A DNA stretch of 64,000 bases from contig NZ_ATYB01000007.1 in NCBI RefSeq assembly GCF_000427465.1, positions 20,371-84,370 on the forward strand, given 5' to 3'. How positions within the stretch are numbered: the stretch's first letter is position 1; every line of letters starts with the position of its first letter. Under the pieces are notes generated by a model that worked only from the letters and a program-made list of their open reading frames with translations, was not told the DNA's origin and searched no databases. Source of the DNA: Sinorhizobium arboris LMG 14919 (lineage in GTDB: Bacteria > Pseudomonadota > Alphaproteobacteria > Rhizobiales > Rhizobiaceae). Below are positions 15,471 to 25,205 of this stretch, piece after piece. A program made the position numbers and the translations under genes.

Positions 15471-17773
15471 GCGTTCTTCTCCCTCAGAGCCTTGAGGATA
15501 TCTTCCGGGGTGATCGGATAGTGGTGGAAGCGGACGCCGATGGCGTCGTGGATGGCGTTGGCGATCGAGGGGCCGATGGCGATGATCGGGTCTTCGCCGA
15601 CGCCCTTGGCGCCCCAGGGGCCGCCCGGATCGGGCGCGGCTTGGAGGATGATCGTCTCGATATCCGGCATGTCCATCGAGAGCGGCATCTTGTAGTCGAC
15701 GAGGCCGGCATTAAGCGAGCGGCCGGTCTTCTTGTCGATGACGTAGTCCTCGGTCAGCGTGTGGCCGATGCCCTGCTGGATGCCGCCTTCGATCTGGCCC
15801 TGAGCCGCGATCGGGTGGATGACCCGGCCGACATCGTGCACCGGCACGACGCGCTTGACCTCGACGAGGCCGGTTTCCGTATCGACATCCACCTCGGTAA
15901 AGTGCACGGCGAAGGAATAGGACTTGGTCGGCTGGTAGGTGCCGTTGCCAACGATATTGGCGGCGGGAATGCCACGCGACGGGCCCATGGCTTCGGCGAC
16001 GGTCATGAAGCGACCCGGCTCGGCGATGACGAAGATCTTGCCTTCGGAAAGGTCGATCTCCTCGACGGCGACCTGCAGCTTCATCGCGGCACGTTCAAGA
16101 ACGGCAGCGCGCACCTTGCCGGCGGCCATCTTGGCGGCCGTGCCGACGAGATAGGTCGTGTGGCTGGCAAAGGCGCCGATATCCCACGGCACGACATCCG
16201 TATCGCCGTGGATGACCCCGACATCCTCGAAACGCACGCCGAGCTCTTCCGCAACGATCTGGGCGAGTGCCGTATGCGCGCCGGTGCCAAGGCCGGCAGC
16301 GCCGGTGAGCAGCGTCACCGTGCCGTCCTCGTTCATCTTCACCGTGGCGTTGCCCTGCTCCTTGATGCCGGGATAGGCCGACGAGCCGTGCATCTCGCAG
16401 CCGATGCCCCAGCCCTTGCGCATATGCGGACGCTTCGGGTCCGGCGTACGGTCGCGGTTGCGCAGCGATTTCCAGTCGAGCACGTCGAGGCCGTGCTGGA
16501 GGCAGATTTCCAGGCCATGGCCGAGGATCGGGTGGCCTGACGGCGCGATATCGCCGGCCCGCACCACGTTCTTCAGCTTGAGTTCTGCCGGGTCCATGCC
16601 GAGCCGTTCGGCCGCCTCGTCCATCTGGATGTCGAGGGCGTAATAGCTCTGCACCACGCCATAGCCACGGAAGGCGCCGTTGATCGGGGTGTTGGTGTAG
16701 ACGCAGCGCCCCTCCAGCCGCACGTTTTCGCACCGATAGAGCGAGGTCGCGGCATTGGTGCCGACGATGGTCACGCCCGGACCGTGCGAGCCATAGGCGC
16801 CGGAATCGTAGACAAGCTTCATGTCACGGGCAACGAGCGAGCCGTCGTTCTTAAAGCCCTGCTTCAGCCAGATGCGGCAGGGATGGCGGGCACGGCCGGC
16901 CACGAAGGTCTCGTGGCGGGTGAATTCCATCTTCACCGGCCGGCGGGTTTCCTTCGCGAGCAGCGCACAGAGGAATTCATGCTGGAAGCAATCCTGCTTG
17001 GCGCCGAAGCCACCGCCCATATGGTCGACCAGCACGCGCACCTTGGTCAGAGGCAGGCCGAGCACTTCGGCGAGAATGCCGCGCACCATGAAGGAGGTCT
17101 GCGTCGAGGTCCAGAAGGTCAGCTTGTTGGAGCCGTCCCAATCGGCGATGCAGACATTCGGCTCCATATAGGCCGGGTGTGGCCGCCCGCCGGAGAAGGT
17201 GCCTTCGAGTACGAGATCCGCCTCGGCAAAGCCGGCTTCGATATCGCCGCGATTGACGCGAACCGGATCGAGCACGAGATTGCCGCCGGGGCCGACATCG
17301 TGGATCAGCGGCGCATCGGGCAGCACGGCGTCTTCCGGTTCGAAGACGGCCGGCAGGGCCTCATATTCGACCTCGATCAGGTCCAGCGCCTCGTCGGCGA
17401 TCTCTTCCGAGATAGCGGCGACGGCGGCGACGCCCTCGCCCCAGAACCGCACCTTGTCATCAAGGATGTACTGGTCCTTGGTGCAGGAGGCCGAACGCGG
17501 ATGCGGCGAGCCGTAATGCAGCACGCGCGGCACGTTTTCGTGCGTCAGCACGGCCTTGACGCCGGGATAGGAGAGCGCCTTGCTGACATCGATGCTCTTG
17601 ATGCGGGCATGCGCAATCGCGGCACGCTTGATCTTGCCGTGCAGCATGCCGGGGAGCTTGATGTCGCCGGTGTACTGGGCATCGCCCGTCACCTTCTCGA
17701 CCACGTCCTCGCGCTTGACGCTCTTGCCGACGATCTTGAAGTCGCGCTGTTCGATAGGGGTCGTCACGTTCAT
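15467..17773 (-). CDS. Xanthine dehydrogenase family, molybdopterin-binding large subunit
   Basis: A 768-residue subunit. It has the Ald_Xan_dh hammerhead domain (from VVEKVTGDAQYTGDIKLPG), MGGGFGAKQD for cofactor binding (around residue 245), RGYGVVQSYYALD, and near the C-terminus PWGAKGVGEDP, whose Glu matches the catalytic base of xanthine dehydrogenase-type hydroxylases. ATG at 17773 overlaps the small-subunit stop. The enzyme would hydroxylate a carbon next to a ring nitrogen, or oxidise an aldehyde, using water. The NCS2 permease and deaminase-like neighbours favour an N-heterocycle. Confidence 0.92.
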   Translation of the reverse strand: MNVTTPIEQRDFKIVGKSVKREDVVEKVTGDAQYTGDIKLPGMLHGKIKRAAIAHARIKSIDVSKALSYPGVKAVLTHENVPRVLHYGSPHPRSASCTKDQYILDDKVRFWGEGVAAVAAISEEIADEALDLIEVEYEALPAVFEPEDAVLPDAPLIHDVGPGGNLVLDPVRVNRGDIEAGFAEADLVLEGTFSGGRPHPAYMEPNVCIADWDGSNKLTFWTSTQTSFMVRGILAEVLGLPLTKVRVLVDHMGGGFGAKQDCFQHEFLCALLAKETRRPVKMEFTRHETFVAGRARHPCRIWLKQGFKNDGSLVARDMKLVYDSGAYGSHGPGVTIVGTNAATSLYRCENVRLEGRCVYTNTPINGAFRGYGVVQSYYALDIQMDEAAERLGMDPAELKLKNVVRAGDIAPSGHPILGHGLEICLQHGLDVLDWKSLRNRDRTPDPKRPHMRKGWGIGCEMHGSSAYPGIKEQGNATVKMNEDGTVTLLTGAAGLGTGAHTALAQIVAEELGVRFEDVGVIHGDTDVVPWDIGAFASHTTYLVGTAAKMAAGKVRAAVLERAAMKLQVAVEEIDLSEGKIFVIAEPGRFMTVAEAMGPSRGIPAANIVGNGTYQPTKSYSFAVHFTEVDVDTETGLVEVKRVVPVHDVGRVIHPIAAQGQIEGGIQQGIGHTLTEDYVIDKKTGRSLNAGLVDYKMPLSMDMPDIETIILQAAPDPGGPWGAKGVGEDPIIAIGPSIANAIHDAIGVRFHHYPITPEDILKALREKNA

Positions 17774-18252
17774 GATCTTGCAGCCTCCAGCTCGCGCGCG
17801 GCGGATTTGATCGCGTCGAAAATCTTGGTGTAGCCGGTGCAGCGGCAGATATTGCCGCTGAGGCCGAAACGGATGTCCTCGTCGCTCGGGTGCGGATTTT
17901 CGTGGAGCAGCATCTTGGCCATCATCAAAATGCCCGGCGTGCAGAAGCCGCACTGTGAGGCGCCATGGCGCATGAAGGCATCCTGCAGCGGATGCAGCAC
18001 ATCGACGCCCGGCTGCAGGCCCTCGACGGTCTCGACCGTGCAGCCCTCGGCCTCGACGGCGAGCATCAGGCAGGCATTGACCGGCTGGCCATCGACGATG
18101 ACGGTGCAGGCACCGCAGTCGCCGACGTCGCAGCCCTTCTTGGTGCCGGTGAGACCAACGTCGTCGCGCAGCGCATCGAGCAGCGAACAGCAAGTCTCGA
18201 CCGCCATTTCGGTGGGCTCGCCGTTGACGGTGAATTCCACGATCCTTTTCAT
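17770..18252 (-). CDS. Xanthine dehydrogenase family, 2Fe-2S small subunit
   Basis: A 160-residue protein. The plant-type [2Fe-2S] ligands lie in GCDVGDCGACTV (C41, C46, C49) plus C61, and the second cluster is in QCGFCTPG and CRCTGYTKIF. Length and order match CoxS/NdhS-type subunits. The start MKRIVEF at 18252 is chosen because its ATG overlaps the stop of the FAD subunit (18249). It transfers electrons from the molybdenum centre to the FAD subunit. Confidence 0.95.
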   Translation of the reverse strand: MKRIVEFTVNGEPTEMAVETCCSLLDALRDDVGLTGTKKGCDVGDCGACTVIVDGQPVNACLMLAVEAEGCTVETVEGLQPGVDVLHPLQDAFMRHGASQCGFCTPGILMMAKMLLHENPHPSDEDIRFGLSGNICRCTGYTKIFDAIKSAARELEAARS

Positions 18253-19112
18253 GCGAAAGTCTCCAATGCCTGTCTGATGGCGCGGCCGGTCAGCACGCCG
18301 ACCATGTCGCGGCGGTATTCGGCGCTGGCGCGCACGTTGCTGATCGGCGTGCACTCTTCCATCGCCTTGTCGGCGGCGTTTTTCACGGTTGCCGCGTCGA
18401 GCGTCGTGCCGCGCAGCATGGCTTCCGCCTGCGGCGCCCGAAGCACGGTGGCGCCGACTGCGCCGAGCGCGATGCGGATATCGCTGCAGACGCCGTCGTC
18501 CATGGAAAGGCTGACGGCGACGCCGACGGTGGAAAGCTCCATGGCCTTGCGACGGCCGTGCTTGAGATAGGCCTTGCCGGTGTTGTCGGCGGCCGGCGGC
18601 ACGGTGATGCCGGTGACGATTTCGCCCTTAGCGAGCACGGTGCGGCCGGCGCCGGTGAAGAACTCGGCGAGCGGCACGACGCGCATGTTGGCCGGGCTGT
18701 AGATATGAATGAAGGCACCGTCGGCGATCAGCGGCGGGATGGTGTCGGCCGAGGGCGAGGCGCGACAGACATTGCCGGCGACGGTGGCGCGGTTGCGCAC
18801 CTGGATCGAGCCGAGCGAAGCCAGCGCCTCGCGCAGGTTCGGGTACCGCTCGCGCACCAGAGCCAGCCGCTCCAACCGACCCACCGTTACCAGCGCGCCA
18901 AACGTCAGGCCGCGGGTTTCGTCGTAGGTAATGTCGGAGAGGCCGGGAATGCCCTTGATGTCGATGACATTGCGCACCCGGCGCAGCCGCTCGCGGATCT
19001 CGACCAGAAGGTCCGTGCCGCCGTTGAAGAGAAAGGTGTCATCGCCCAGTTCGGTGAGGAGACGGGAGGCATGCTCCAGCGTTTCCGCCCGATGATAGTC
19101 AAAGCGTCTCAT
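18249..19112 (-). CDS. Xanthine dehydrogenase family, FAD-binding medium subunit
   Basis: A 287-residue subunit starting MRRFDYHRAETLEHASRLLT. It has the FAD_binding_5 signature LFNGGTDLLVEIRERL, then TFGALVTVGRLE and IQVRNRATVAGNVCRASPSA. The CO_deh_flav_C domain follows (KAYLKHGRRKAMELSTVGVA). These match CoxM/CutM-type subunits. It precedes the small subunit with a four-base overlap and follows the NCS2 permease by 70 bases, so permease and hydroxylase are likely co-expressed. Confidence 0.93.
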   Translation of the reverse strand: MRRFDYHRAETLEHASRLLTELGDDTFLFNGGTDLLVEIRERLRRVRNVIDIKGIPGLSDITYDETRGLTFGALVTVGRLERLALVRERYPNLREALASLGSIQVRNRATVAGNVCRASPSADTIPPLIADGAFIHIYSPANMRVVPLAEFFTGAGRTVLAKGEIVTGITVPPAADNTGKAYLKHGRRKAMELSTVGVAVSLSMDDGVCSDIRIALGAVGATVLRAPQAEAMLRGTTLDAATVKNAADKAMEECTPISNVRASAEYRRDMVGVLTGRAIRQALETFA

Positions 19113-19181
19113 GGGGTTTCCTCAGGGTTCAGGGTTCCGGCGGCGCGTGGCCGCCGGGCTGATCATGTTTGTTGTTACGGT

Positions 19182-20573
19182 TCAGGCCGGATCGGCGGCG
19201 GCGATTGCGCCCTGCACGTCTTCATCCTCCGGCTCCCTGGCGGGCACGCCGTTGAAGAAGATATTCAGGAGCGCTGCCGCGAAGGTGCCGACGAGCACGC
19301 CGCTGTGCAGGAATTTTCCGAGCGCCGCCGGCAGCTGGTCGAAGATGTTGTCGGCGACGACCGGCACCATGGCGAGGCCGACGCTGACGGCAACGATGTA
19401 GAGGTTGCGCCGGTTGCCGGCGAAATCCACCCGCGACATGATCTTCACGCCGGTCGCCGAGACCATGCCGAACATCACGATGGCCGCGCCGCCGACGACA
19501 TAGCTCGGGATCGAGGCGCTGACGAAGGCGACCTTCGGCAGAATGCCGAGCAGCATCAGGATGCCGCCGCCGGCCGCGACCACATAGCGGCTGAGCACGC
19601 CGGTAATCTGCAACAAGCCGACGTTCTGGGCATAGGTCGTATAGGTGAAGGTGTTGAGCAGGCCGCCGATGATGTTGCCGACGCCATCGGTGCGCAGACC
19701 ACGGGCGAGATCGCGCTGGCTGATCTTGCGGCCTGCCATGTCGCCGACCGCCAGGAACTGCCCGGTCGATTCGATCATCATGACCGTCATGACCGCACAG
19801 AGCGACAGGATCGACCAGAACTCGAACACCGGCCAGCCGAAGGCGAGCGGATGGATGACCTGGAACCAGCCGGCATCCGCGACACCGTGGAAATTCACCT
19901 TGCCGAAGGCGATGGCGATGGCGAAGCCGATGCCGATACCCATCAGCACCGCGAGATTGGACAGGAAGCCCTTGAGAACGCGGGTGAGCAGTAGCACCGA
20001 GAGCAGCACGATCGCGGCGACCGCAAGCGCGAAGGGCGCACCGTAGGCCGGGTTCGGGATCATGCCTTCCGGCCCCCGGATCATCGGCTGGCCGCCCGCC
20101 GCCCAGTTGACGCCAACGCGCATCAGCGACAGGCCGATGATCAGCATCACCGTGCCGGTGACGATCGGCGGGAAGAAGCGCACCCATCGCCCGAAGAACG
20201 GGGCAACGAGTAAGGTGAAGACACCGGAGCCGATGACGGCGCCGATAATGCCGGGCATGCCGAGATCGGGATTGGTGCCGGTGGCGATGATCGAGGGCAC
20301 GGCGGTAAAGGAAACGCCCATCATGATGGGCAGGCGAATGCCGATCTTCCAGAAGCCGAGCGCCTGAATGATGGTGACAATGCCGCAGGCAAACAGGTCG
20401 GCGCTGACGAGCAGGGCGACCTGATCCTTCGGCAGATGCAGGGCATTGCCGACGATGAGCGGCACGGCGACAGCACCGGCATACATGACAAGAACGTGTT
20501 GCAGGCCCAGAGCCAGAAGGCTTGGGAACGGGTACTTCTTCTCGACAGGGTCCGTCGCATCATGATGGGACAT
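19182..20573 (-). CDS. NCS2-family nucleobase permease
   Basis: A 463-residue, highly hydrophobic protein with 12-14 predicted membrane segments, starting MSHHDATDPVEKKYPFPSLL. GLQHVLVMYAGAVAVPLIVG, the family start, is followed later by STGQFLAVGDMAG and NTFTYTTYAQNVGLLQITG. These are typical of xanthine/urate/uracil:proton symporters of the UapA/UacT/PucJ branch. The start at 20573 has GGGAGGA upstream. It is the first gene of the leftward hydroxylase operon, divergent from LysR, which suggests that the imported substrate is a purine, pyrimidine or related heterocycle. Confidence 0.92.
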   Translation of the reverse strand: MSHHDATDPVEKKYPFPSLLALGLQHVLVMYAGAVAVPLIVGNALHLPKDQVALLVSADLFACGIVTIIQALGFWKIGIRLPIMMGVSFTAVPSIIATGTNPDLGMPGIIGAVIGSGVFTLLVAPFFGRWVRFFPPIVTGTVMLIIGLSLMRVGVNWAAGGQPMIRGPEGMIPNPAYGAPFALAVAAIVLLSVLLLTRVLKGFLSNLAVLMGIGIGFAIAIAFGKVNFHGVADAGWFQVIHPLAFGWPVFEFWSILSLCAVMTVMMIESTGQFLAVGDMAGRKISQRDLARGLRTDGVGNIIGGLLNTFTYTTYAQNVGLLQITGVLSRYVVAAGGGILMLLGILPKVAFVSASIPSYVVGGAAIVMFGMVSATGVKIMSRVDFAGNRRNLYIVAVSVGLAMVPVVADNIFDQLPAALGKFLHSGVLVGTFAAALLNIFFNGVPAREPEDEDVQGAIAAADPA

Positions 20574-20677
20574 TCGCTTTCCTCCCAGCGAACAGGTTCC
20601 GGCGCGGTGCGGGCATCTTGGCCTCATGGTTACCACCGCACGCCGTACAACGAGGATCATGCTTCTGGTCAAATCAG

Positions 20678-20706
20678 TAAACAACCGGCATAATCATATT
20701 TGTTTA
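20678..20706. promoter_or_regulatory. Candidate LysR operator in the divergent promoter
   Basis: TAAACAA (20678-20684) and TTGTTTA (20700-20706) form an inverted repeat with half-site centres 22 bases apart. They lie in the AT-rich gap between the NCS2 permease and lysR. LysR regulators typically bind such interrupted dyads near their own divergent promoter. No strong sigma-70 hexamers are evident. Confidence 0.4.
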
Positions 20707-20734
20707 TCTAGTTATTGAATGAATTGGGGACGAC

Positions 20735-21631
20735 GTGGACATCACCCTGAAACAGCTTCGCGCCTTCGTGACGGTCGCCAATCTCGGACAGTTCACGCTA
20801 GCCGCCAACAGGCTCGGCTCCTCGCAATCGGCGGTCAGCACCCTGATCCGGCAGCTGGAGCAGAACCTCAACCTGCGCCTCTTCGACCGCCACACCCGGC
20901 TCCTGCGCCTGACGCAGGCGGGCATGGATATCCTGCCGATCGCCGCCCGCACCGTGGCCGATATCGAAGGCATGGTGGAAAGCTCGCGGGAACTTAATGC
21001 GCTGCGCCGCGGCAAGGTCAGCATGGCGGCCGGCACGGTGCAGGCCGCCCTGCTCCTGCCGCCACTCGTCCGCGGCTTCACCCGGCTCTACCCGGAAATC
21101 ACCGTCGAGCTGCATGACGTCGCGGAAAAGACCGTGCTGGAGCAGGTCGCCAACGGCTCCGTCGATCTCGGCCTAGGCACCGTGCCGGAGGACGATACCG
21201 AACTCATCGGCACCCGCATGATCACCGACGAATTTCTGGTGGTGCTACATGCCGACGATCCGCTGGTGCGGCGGCCCGAGGTGCGCTGGACCGACCTTGC
21301 CGATTGCAAGCTCATCGGCCCGCAGCGCGGCAACCCGATTCGCGACCGGCTGGAGAACGAGTTGGTGCGAAACGGCATCGCGCTGTCGCTCGACAAGTCC
21401 ATGCAGGAGGTGGCCCTGCCACTGACGATCATCGGCATGGTCGAGGGCGGCCTCGGCGTCGCAATCATGACCTCGGCCGTCACCCGGCTTGCGACCTCCA
21501 TGGGCCTGGTCGTGCGCACGCCGAAGGAGCCGCACATCACCCGCGAAGTCAGCCTCATCCAGAAACGGGCGCGCTCGCTGTCACCTGCCGCGCGACGGTT
21601 CCGCGATTTCCTGCTGAAATCGGTCCATTGA
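20735..21631 (+). CDS. LysR-family transcriptional regulator
   Basis: A 298-residue protein. Its N-terminal winged HTH (residues 1-60) reads LKQLRAFVTVANLGQFTLAA, then SSQSAVSTLIRQLE and LRLFDRHTR. The C-terminal effector-binding domain follows. The start is GTG at 20735 with GGGGA upstream, so the usual N-terminus is kept. It is divergent from the NCS2-hydroxylase operon and upstream of the rightward aldolase and amidohydrolase genes, so it probably controls both. It is closely related in its first 70 residues to the LysR at 29916-30830. Confidence 0.92.
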   Translation: MDITLKQLRAFVTVANLGQFTLAANRLGSSQSAVSTLIRQLEQNLNLRLFDRHTRLLRLTQAGMDILPIAARTVADIEGMVESSRELNALRRGKVSMAAGTVQAALLLPPLVRGFTRLYPEITVELHDVAEKTVLEQVANGSVDLGLGTVPEDDTELIGTRMITDEFLVVLHADDPLVRRPEVRWTDLADCKLIGPQRGNPIRDRLENELVRNGIALSLDKSMQEVALPLTIIGMVEGGLGVAIMTSAVTRLATSMGLVVRTPKEPHITREVSLIQKRARSLSPAARRFRDFLLKSVH

Positions 21632-21795
21632 CCCCGCAAAAATTCGGGCGTTATCTGTGCGCGCTGCTGGACCGCGCCGATATCGCGGGCAGGCAGGGCG
21701 CAGCTCCATGAAGCTGTGCGCGGAGGCCGGAGCTTGACGCGCTTTCCGGCCAGCCGCCGCTCCCAGGCCCATCCGATCCGAGACGAGGAGCACCC

Positions 21796-22596
21796 ATGGC
21801 GCATTCCCTGACAGACCGTGCCTCACAATCCGAAAAGCCGGCCCGGCCCAATCGCCCCGATCTTTCCACCGACGCCATCCGCACCGCGAGGGAAGACCTT
21901 GCCGCCTGTTTCCGCATGGCCGCCCGCAATGGTTTCGAGGAAGGCATCTGCAATCACTTCTCCGCCGTCGTGCCCGGCTATGACGATCTCTTCATCGTCA
22001 ACCCCTACGGCTACGCCTTTCACGAGCTGACGGCCTCGAAGCTGCTCATCTGCGATTTCAACGGCGCGGTCGTCGACGGCGAGGGCGCGCCGGAGGCGAC
22101 CGCCTTCTACATCCACGCCGAAATCCACCGCCGCCTGCCCCGCGCGAAAGTCGCCTTCCACACCCACATGCCATACGCGACCGCGCTTTCGATGACGGAC
22201 GGTCCGCCGCTGATCTGGGCCGGGCAGACCGCGCTCAAATTCTATGGCCGCACCGCCGTCGACGAGAACTATAATGGCCTGGCGCTCGACTATGCCGAGG
22301 GTGCCCGCATCGCCGGCACCGCGGGCGATGCCGATATCGTCTTCATGAAGCATCATGGCGTGTTGGTGCTCGCCCCGACCATCGCCGAAGCCTGGGACGA
22401 CCTCTACTACCTCGAACGCGCCGCCGAGGTGCAGGTGCTCGCCATGTCCACCGGCCGCACCGTCACACCGGTCGATCCGGCCATTGCCGATGCCGCCTAC
22501 AGGCAGATGCGCGAAGGGGATCCGGAGTCCGCAAAAGCCCATCTCGCCGCCATCCGGCGCCAGTTGGACGCCGAAGAACCGCAATATCGGCACTGA
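21796..22596 (+). CDS. Class II aldolase/adducin family protein
   Basis: A 266-residue protein. NGFEEGICNHFSAVVPGYDD and VNPYGYAFHELTASKLLICD are the class II aldolase/adducin start. VAFHTHMPYATALSM and FMKHHGVLVLAPT carry the metal-binding histidines. This fold includes fuculose-phosphate aldolases and several decarboxylases or aldolases of catabolic pathways. This member lacks sugar-phosphate-specific context and probably acts on a carboxylated intermediate. It follows lysR by 164 bases. Substrate unknown. Confidence 0.85.
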   Translation: MAHSLTDRASQSEKPARPNRPDLSTDAIRTAREDLAACFRMAARNGFEEGICNHFSAVVPGYDDLFIVNPYGYAFHELTASKLLICDFNGAVVDGEGAPEATAFYIHAEIHRRLPRAKVAFHTHMPYATALSMTDGPPLIWAGQTALKFYGRTAVDENYNGLALDYAEGARIAGTAGDADIVFMKHHGVLVLAPTIAEAWDDLYYLERAAEVQVLAMSTGRTVTPVDPAIADAAYRQMREGDPESAKAHLAAIRRQLDAEEPQYRH

Positions 22597-22816
22597 TTTT
22601 CTGAAGAATGGGCGCCATTGTACAGAGCGATGGCGCCCGGCCAGAAGAGATCAATCCATTGATTTTTCTTTCCTTCTTCAGCCGAATGTTGCGTCTGCGA
22701 GAAATTTTTGCATCGGCGATTATTTCGTTCTTCTCATTAAAGAATAGAAATATTGAATTTGTTTTAACTAATCACCCATGCTTAGTTTTCGGCCATAACC
22801 AATAAGGTGGGGACGA

Positions 22817-24112
22817 ATGGTACGGGACAAAGAACTTGTGTCGCTCGCAAATCTGGCTGCCGGCCGGTCCTATGCGCTGACGGGCGGAACGGTCATCCAT
22901 GACGACGGATCGCAATCGATAAGCGACATCATCGTCGGGGCGGACGGGCGCATCGTCGTCGTCGAACCCTTCCTCGATACCGGCTCCTGCGGCGCCTGCG
23001 TCGATATCAAGGGCATGCTGGTTTCGCCCGGTTTCCTCGATGCCCACCAGCATCTCGACAAGACCGGCGTGCTGCGCTTCACGCCCAATCCCTCCGGCAC
23101 GCTGCAGGGCGCCCGCGAGGCCTTTGCCAAATATGCCCGCACCGCCGGCCCCGACGATATCTACAAGCGCGCCACCCGCACGGTCGGGCGATGTCTGTCC
23201 CGCGGCACGACCGCGATCCGCAGCCATATCAACGTCGACAAGGATGCCGGCTTTCACGGCATCGAGACGCTGGCCGGCATCCGCAACGCCGAAAAAGACC
23301 GCATCACCCTCCAGCTCGTCGCCTTCATGACCCCGCATCCGGGCCAGGATTTCGACTGGCTCGGCAAGAACATTGACGGCGCCGTGGCGCTTGCCGATGC
23401 CGTCGGCGGCACGCCCGCGGTCTCCGAAGACCCGCCGCGCTATCTCGACATCCTGTTTTCCGCCGCCGTGAAGGCCGGCAAGCCGGTGGACCTGCATCTC
23501 GACGAACATCTGAAGGCCGATGTGCACCTCCTGGACGCCGCCCTCGACCGGGTTGACCGCTTCGGCATGCAGGGCCGCACCGTCTTCAGCCATATCTCGG
23601 TCCTGAGTGCCCTGCCCCGCAAGGACTTCCAGCGCATCGCCGAGCGACTGCTGACGCTTGATGTCGGTGTCGTCACGCTGCCGGCCGCGAACCTTTATCT
23701 TCAGGGCCGCGATGCCGAGACACTGCCGCCGCGCGGCCTGACCCGCGTCGCCGAGCTTTACCGCGCCGGCGTCACCATCGCCACGGCCTCGGACAATATT
23801 CAAGACCCGTTCGTGCCGACCGGCTCCGGCGACATGCTGGAGATCGCCCGCTGGACGCTGCTGGCCGGCCATCTGCGCGGCGACGAGCTTGCCGCCGCCC
23901 ACCGTATGATCACCACGGCCCCTGCCCGCCTCATGGGCCTCGCCAAGGACCATGGTCTTAAGGCCGGCGCCCGCGCCGATTTCGTCGTCACCGACTGCAT
24001 CGACACCGACACGCTGGTTGCCGGCGGACCGGACCGGGCCTTCGTCTTCTCCAAGGGACGCCTCGTCTCGCAAAGCGCGACCGAGACGATCCGCGTGATG
24101 GAGACCGCATAG
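22817..24112 (+). CDS. Cytosine deaminase-like metal-dependent amidohydrolase
   Basis: A 431-residue amidohydrolase. The HxH motif lies in GFLDAHQHLDKTGVL. VDLHLDEHLKADVHL carries the cytosine-deaminase-type HxDEH, followed by VFSHISVLSALP and ATASDNIQDPFVPTG with the Asp ligand. This order matches CodA, AtzC and related ring deaminases or amide hydrolases. Ring deamination or cleavage of the hydroxylated heterocycle is plausible. The 220 bases upstream are AT-rich and contain TTTGTTTTAACTAA, so it may have its own promoter. It heads the importer operon. Confidence 0.85.
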   Translation: MVRDKELVSLANLAAGRSYALTGGTVIHDDGSQSISDIIVGADGRIVVVEPFLDTGSCGACVDIKGMLVSPGFLDAHQHLDKTGVLRFTPNPSGTLQGAREAFAKYARTAGPDDIYKRATRTVGRCLSRGTTAIRSHINVDKDAGFHGIETLAGIRNAEKDRITLQLVAFMTPHPGQDFDWLGKNIDGAVALADAVGGTPAVSEDPPRYLDILFSAAVKAGKPVDLHLDEHLKADVHLLDAALDRVDRFGMQGRTVFSHISVLSALPRKDFQRIAERLLTLDVGVVTLPAANLYLQGRDAETLPPRGLTRVAELYRAGVTIATASDNIQDPFVPTGSGDMLEIARWTLLAGHLRGDELAAAHRMITTAPARLMGLAKDHGLKAGARADFVVTDCIDTDTLVAGGPDRAFVFSKGRLVSQSATETIRVMETA

Positions 24113-24161
24113 CCAGCGATCGCTCCGGGGGGATTGGATTTCAATCTAAGGGGAGAATGAG

Positions 24162-25154
24162 ATGAACCAGACTGCACTTTCACGCCGTTCGCTGCTTGCA
24201 TCCGCCACCGCATTGATACTTTCTGGCCTCGCCGGGCCGGACTTCGCCCGCGCCGACGATTTCAAGATGGGCCTTCTCGTGCCCGGCAGCATCGGCGAGG
24301 AAGGCTGGAACCGGATCGCCTTCGACGCCCTGAAGCGGGTCGAAAAGGAACTCGGCGCCAAGATCAGCTATGTAGAGCTGCCCGAAAACCCGCCCGCCTT
24401 CGAAAAGGCGTTCCGCGACTATGCGAGCCAGGGCTACAATGTCGTGCTCGGCCACGGTTTTCAGTTTCAGGATGCCGCCATCACGACGGCGGAGGACTTT
24501 CCCGACACCGTCTTCCTGATCTCTTCGAGTGCCGTGCATGAGGGCAGGGTCATCGGCCTCAACACCGATGCCAGCCAGCCCTTCTACCTGATGGGCGCGA
24601 TCGCCGCGACGATGGGCAAGGGTGCCGGCCTGATCGGCGGCATGGAAATTCCGCCCATCACGCAGGCTTTCGAGGGCTTCAGGAACGGCGCGAAAAGCGT
24701 CAACCGGAATTTCCCGGTATCGACGGTTTATCTCGGCAGCTTCACCGATGCGAGTGCGGCCAAGGAAGCGGCCTTCAGCATGATTTCGCAAGGGTCGGAT
24801 TTCGTCGTTCCCAATGCCAATTCCGCCGGCATGGGCGTGATTCAGGCGGCGCGGGAATCGAGCGCGAATGCTGCCACCTTCAGCGTCTATAGCGACTACA
24901 CCGATGCGGCGCCGAAGAACGTGCTCGGCACGTTCCTCGCCGATTACGGGCAGGGCATCGTCCGCATCGTCTCGGCTATCAAGAACGGTTCCGTGCCGGA
25001 CAGCATTGTCGAGTTCGGCCTGAAGGACACCGACGTCATTAAGTTCACCTACAACGACGCAGCCGGCCGCTCCGTGCCGGCTGACCTGCGCAAAACCATC
25101 GACGGCATCAGCGCAAAGATCGTCGCCGGCGAAATCCAGACCCGCGCGAAGTGA
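24162..25154 (+). CDS. BMP-family ABC transporter substrate-binding protein 1
   Basis: A 330-residue protein with a Tat-like signal (SRRSLLASATALILSGLAG). The mature part starts near DDFKMGLLVPGSIGEEGWN, followed by AFRDYASQGYNVVLGHGFQF, which is the Bmp/PnrA purine-nucleoside-binding pattern. Such proteins capture nucleosides, nucleobases or related compounds in the periplasm for an ABC importer. It is followed 51 bases on by a close paralog. GGGGAGAATGAG precedes the start. Confidence 0.9.
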   Translation: MNQTALSRRSLLASATALILSGLAGPDFARADDFKMGLLVPGSIGEEGWNRIAFDALKRVEKELGAKISYVELPENPPAFEKAFRDYASQGYNVVLGHGFQFQDAAITTAEDFPDTVFLISSSAVHEGRVIGLNTDASQPFYLMGAIAATMGKGAGLIGGMEIPPITQAFEGFRNGAKSVNRNFPVSTVYLGSFTDASAAKEAAFSMISQGSDFVVPNANSAGMGVIQAARESSANAATFSVYSDYTDAAPKNVLGTFLADYGQGIVRIVSAIKNGSVPDSIVEFGLKDTDVIKFTYNDAAGRSVPADLRKTIDGISAKIVAGEIQTRAK

Positions 25155-25205
25155 CGCCAAGATCCGGCGCGGCCCTGAAAAATCAACACAATGGGAGGAA
25201 TGACA

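Noticed and set aside
18558..19994. 478-residue plus-strand frame opposite the FAD subunit and NCS2 permease
   Set aside because: Spans two unrelated real genes on the other strand and has no protein-like pattern.
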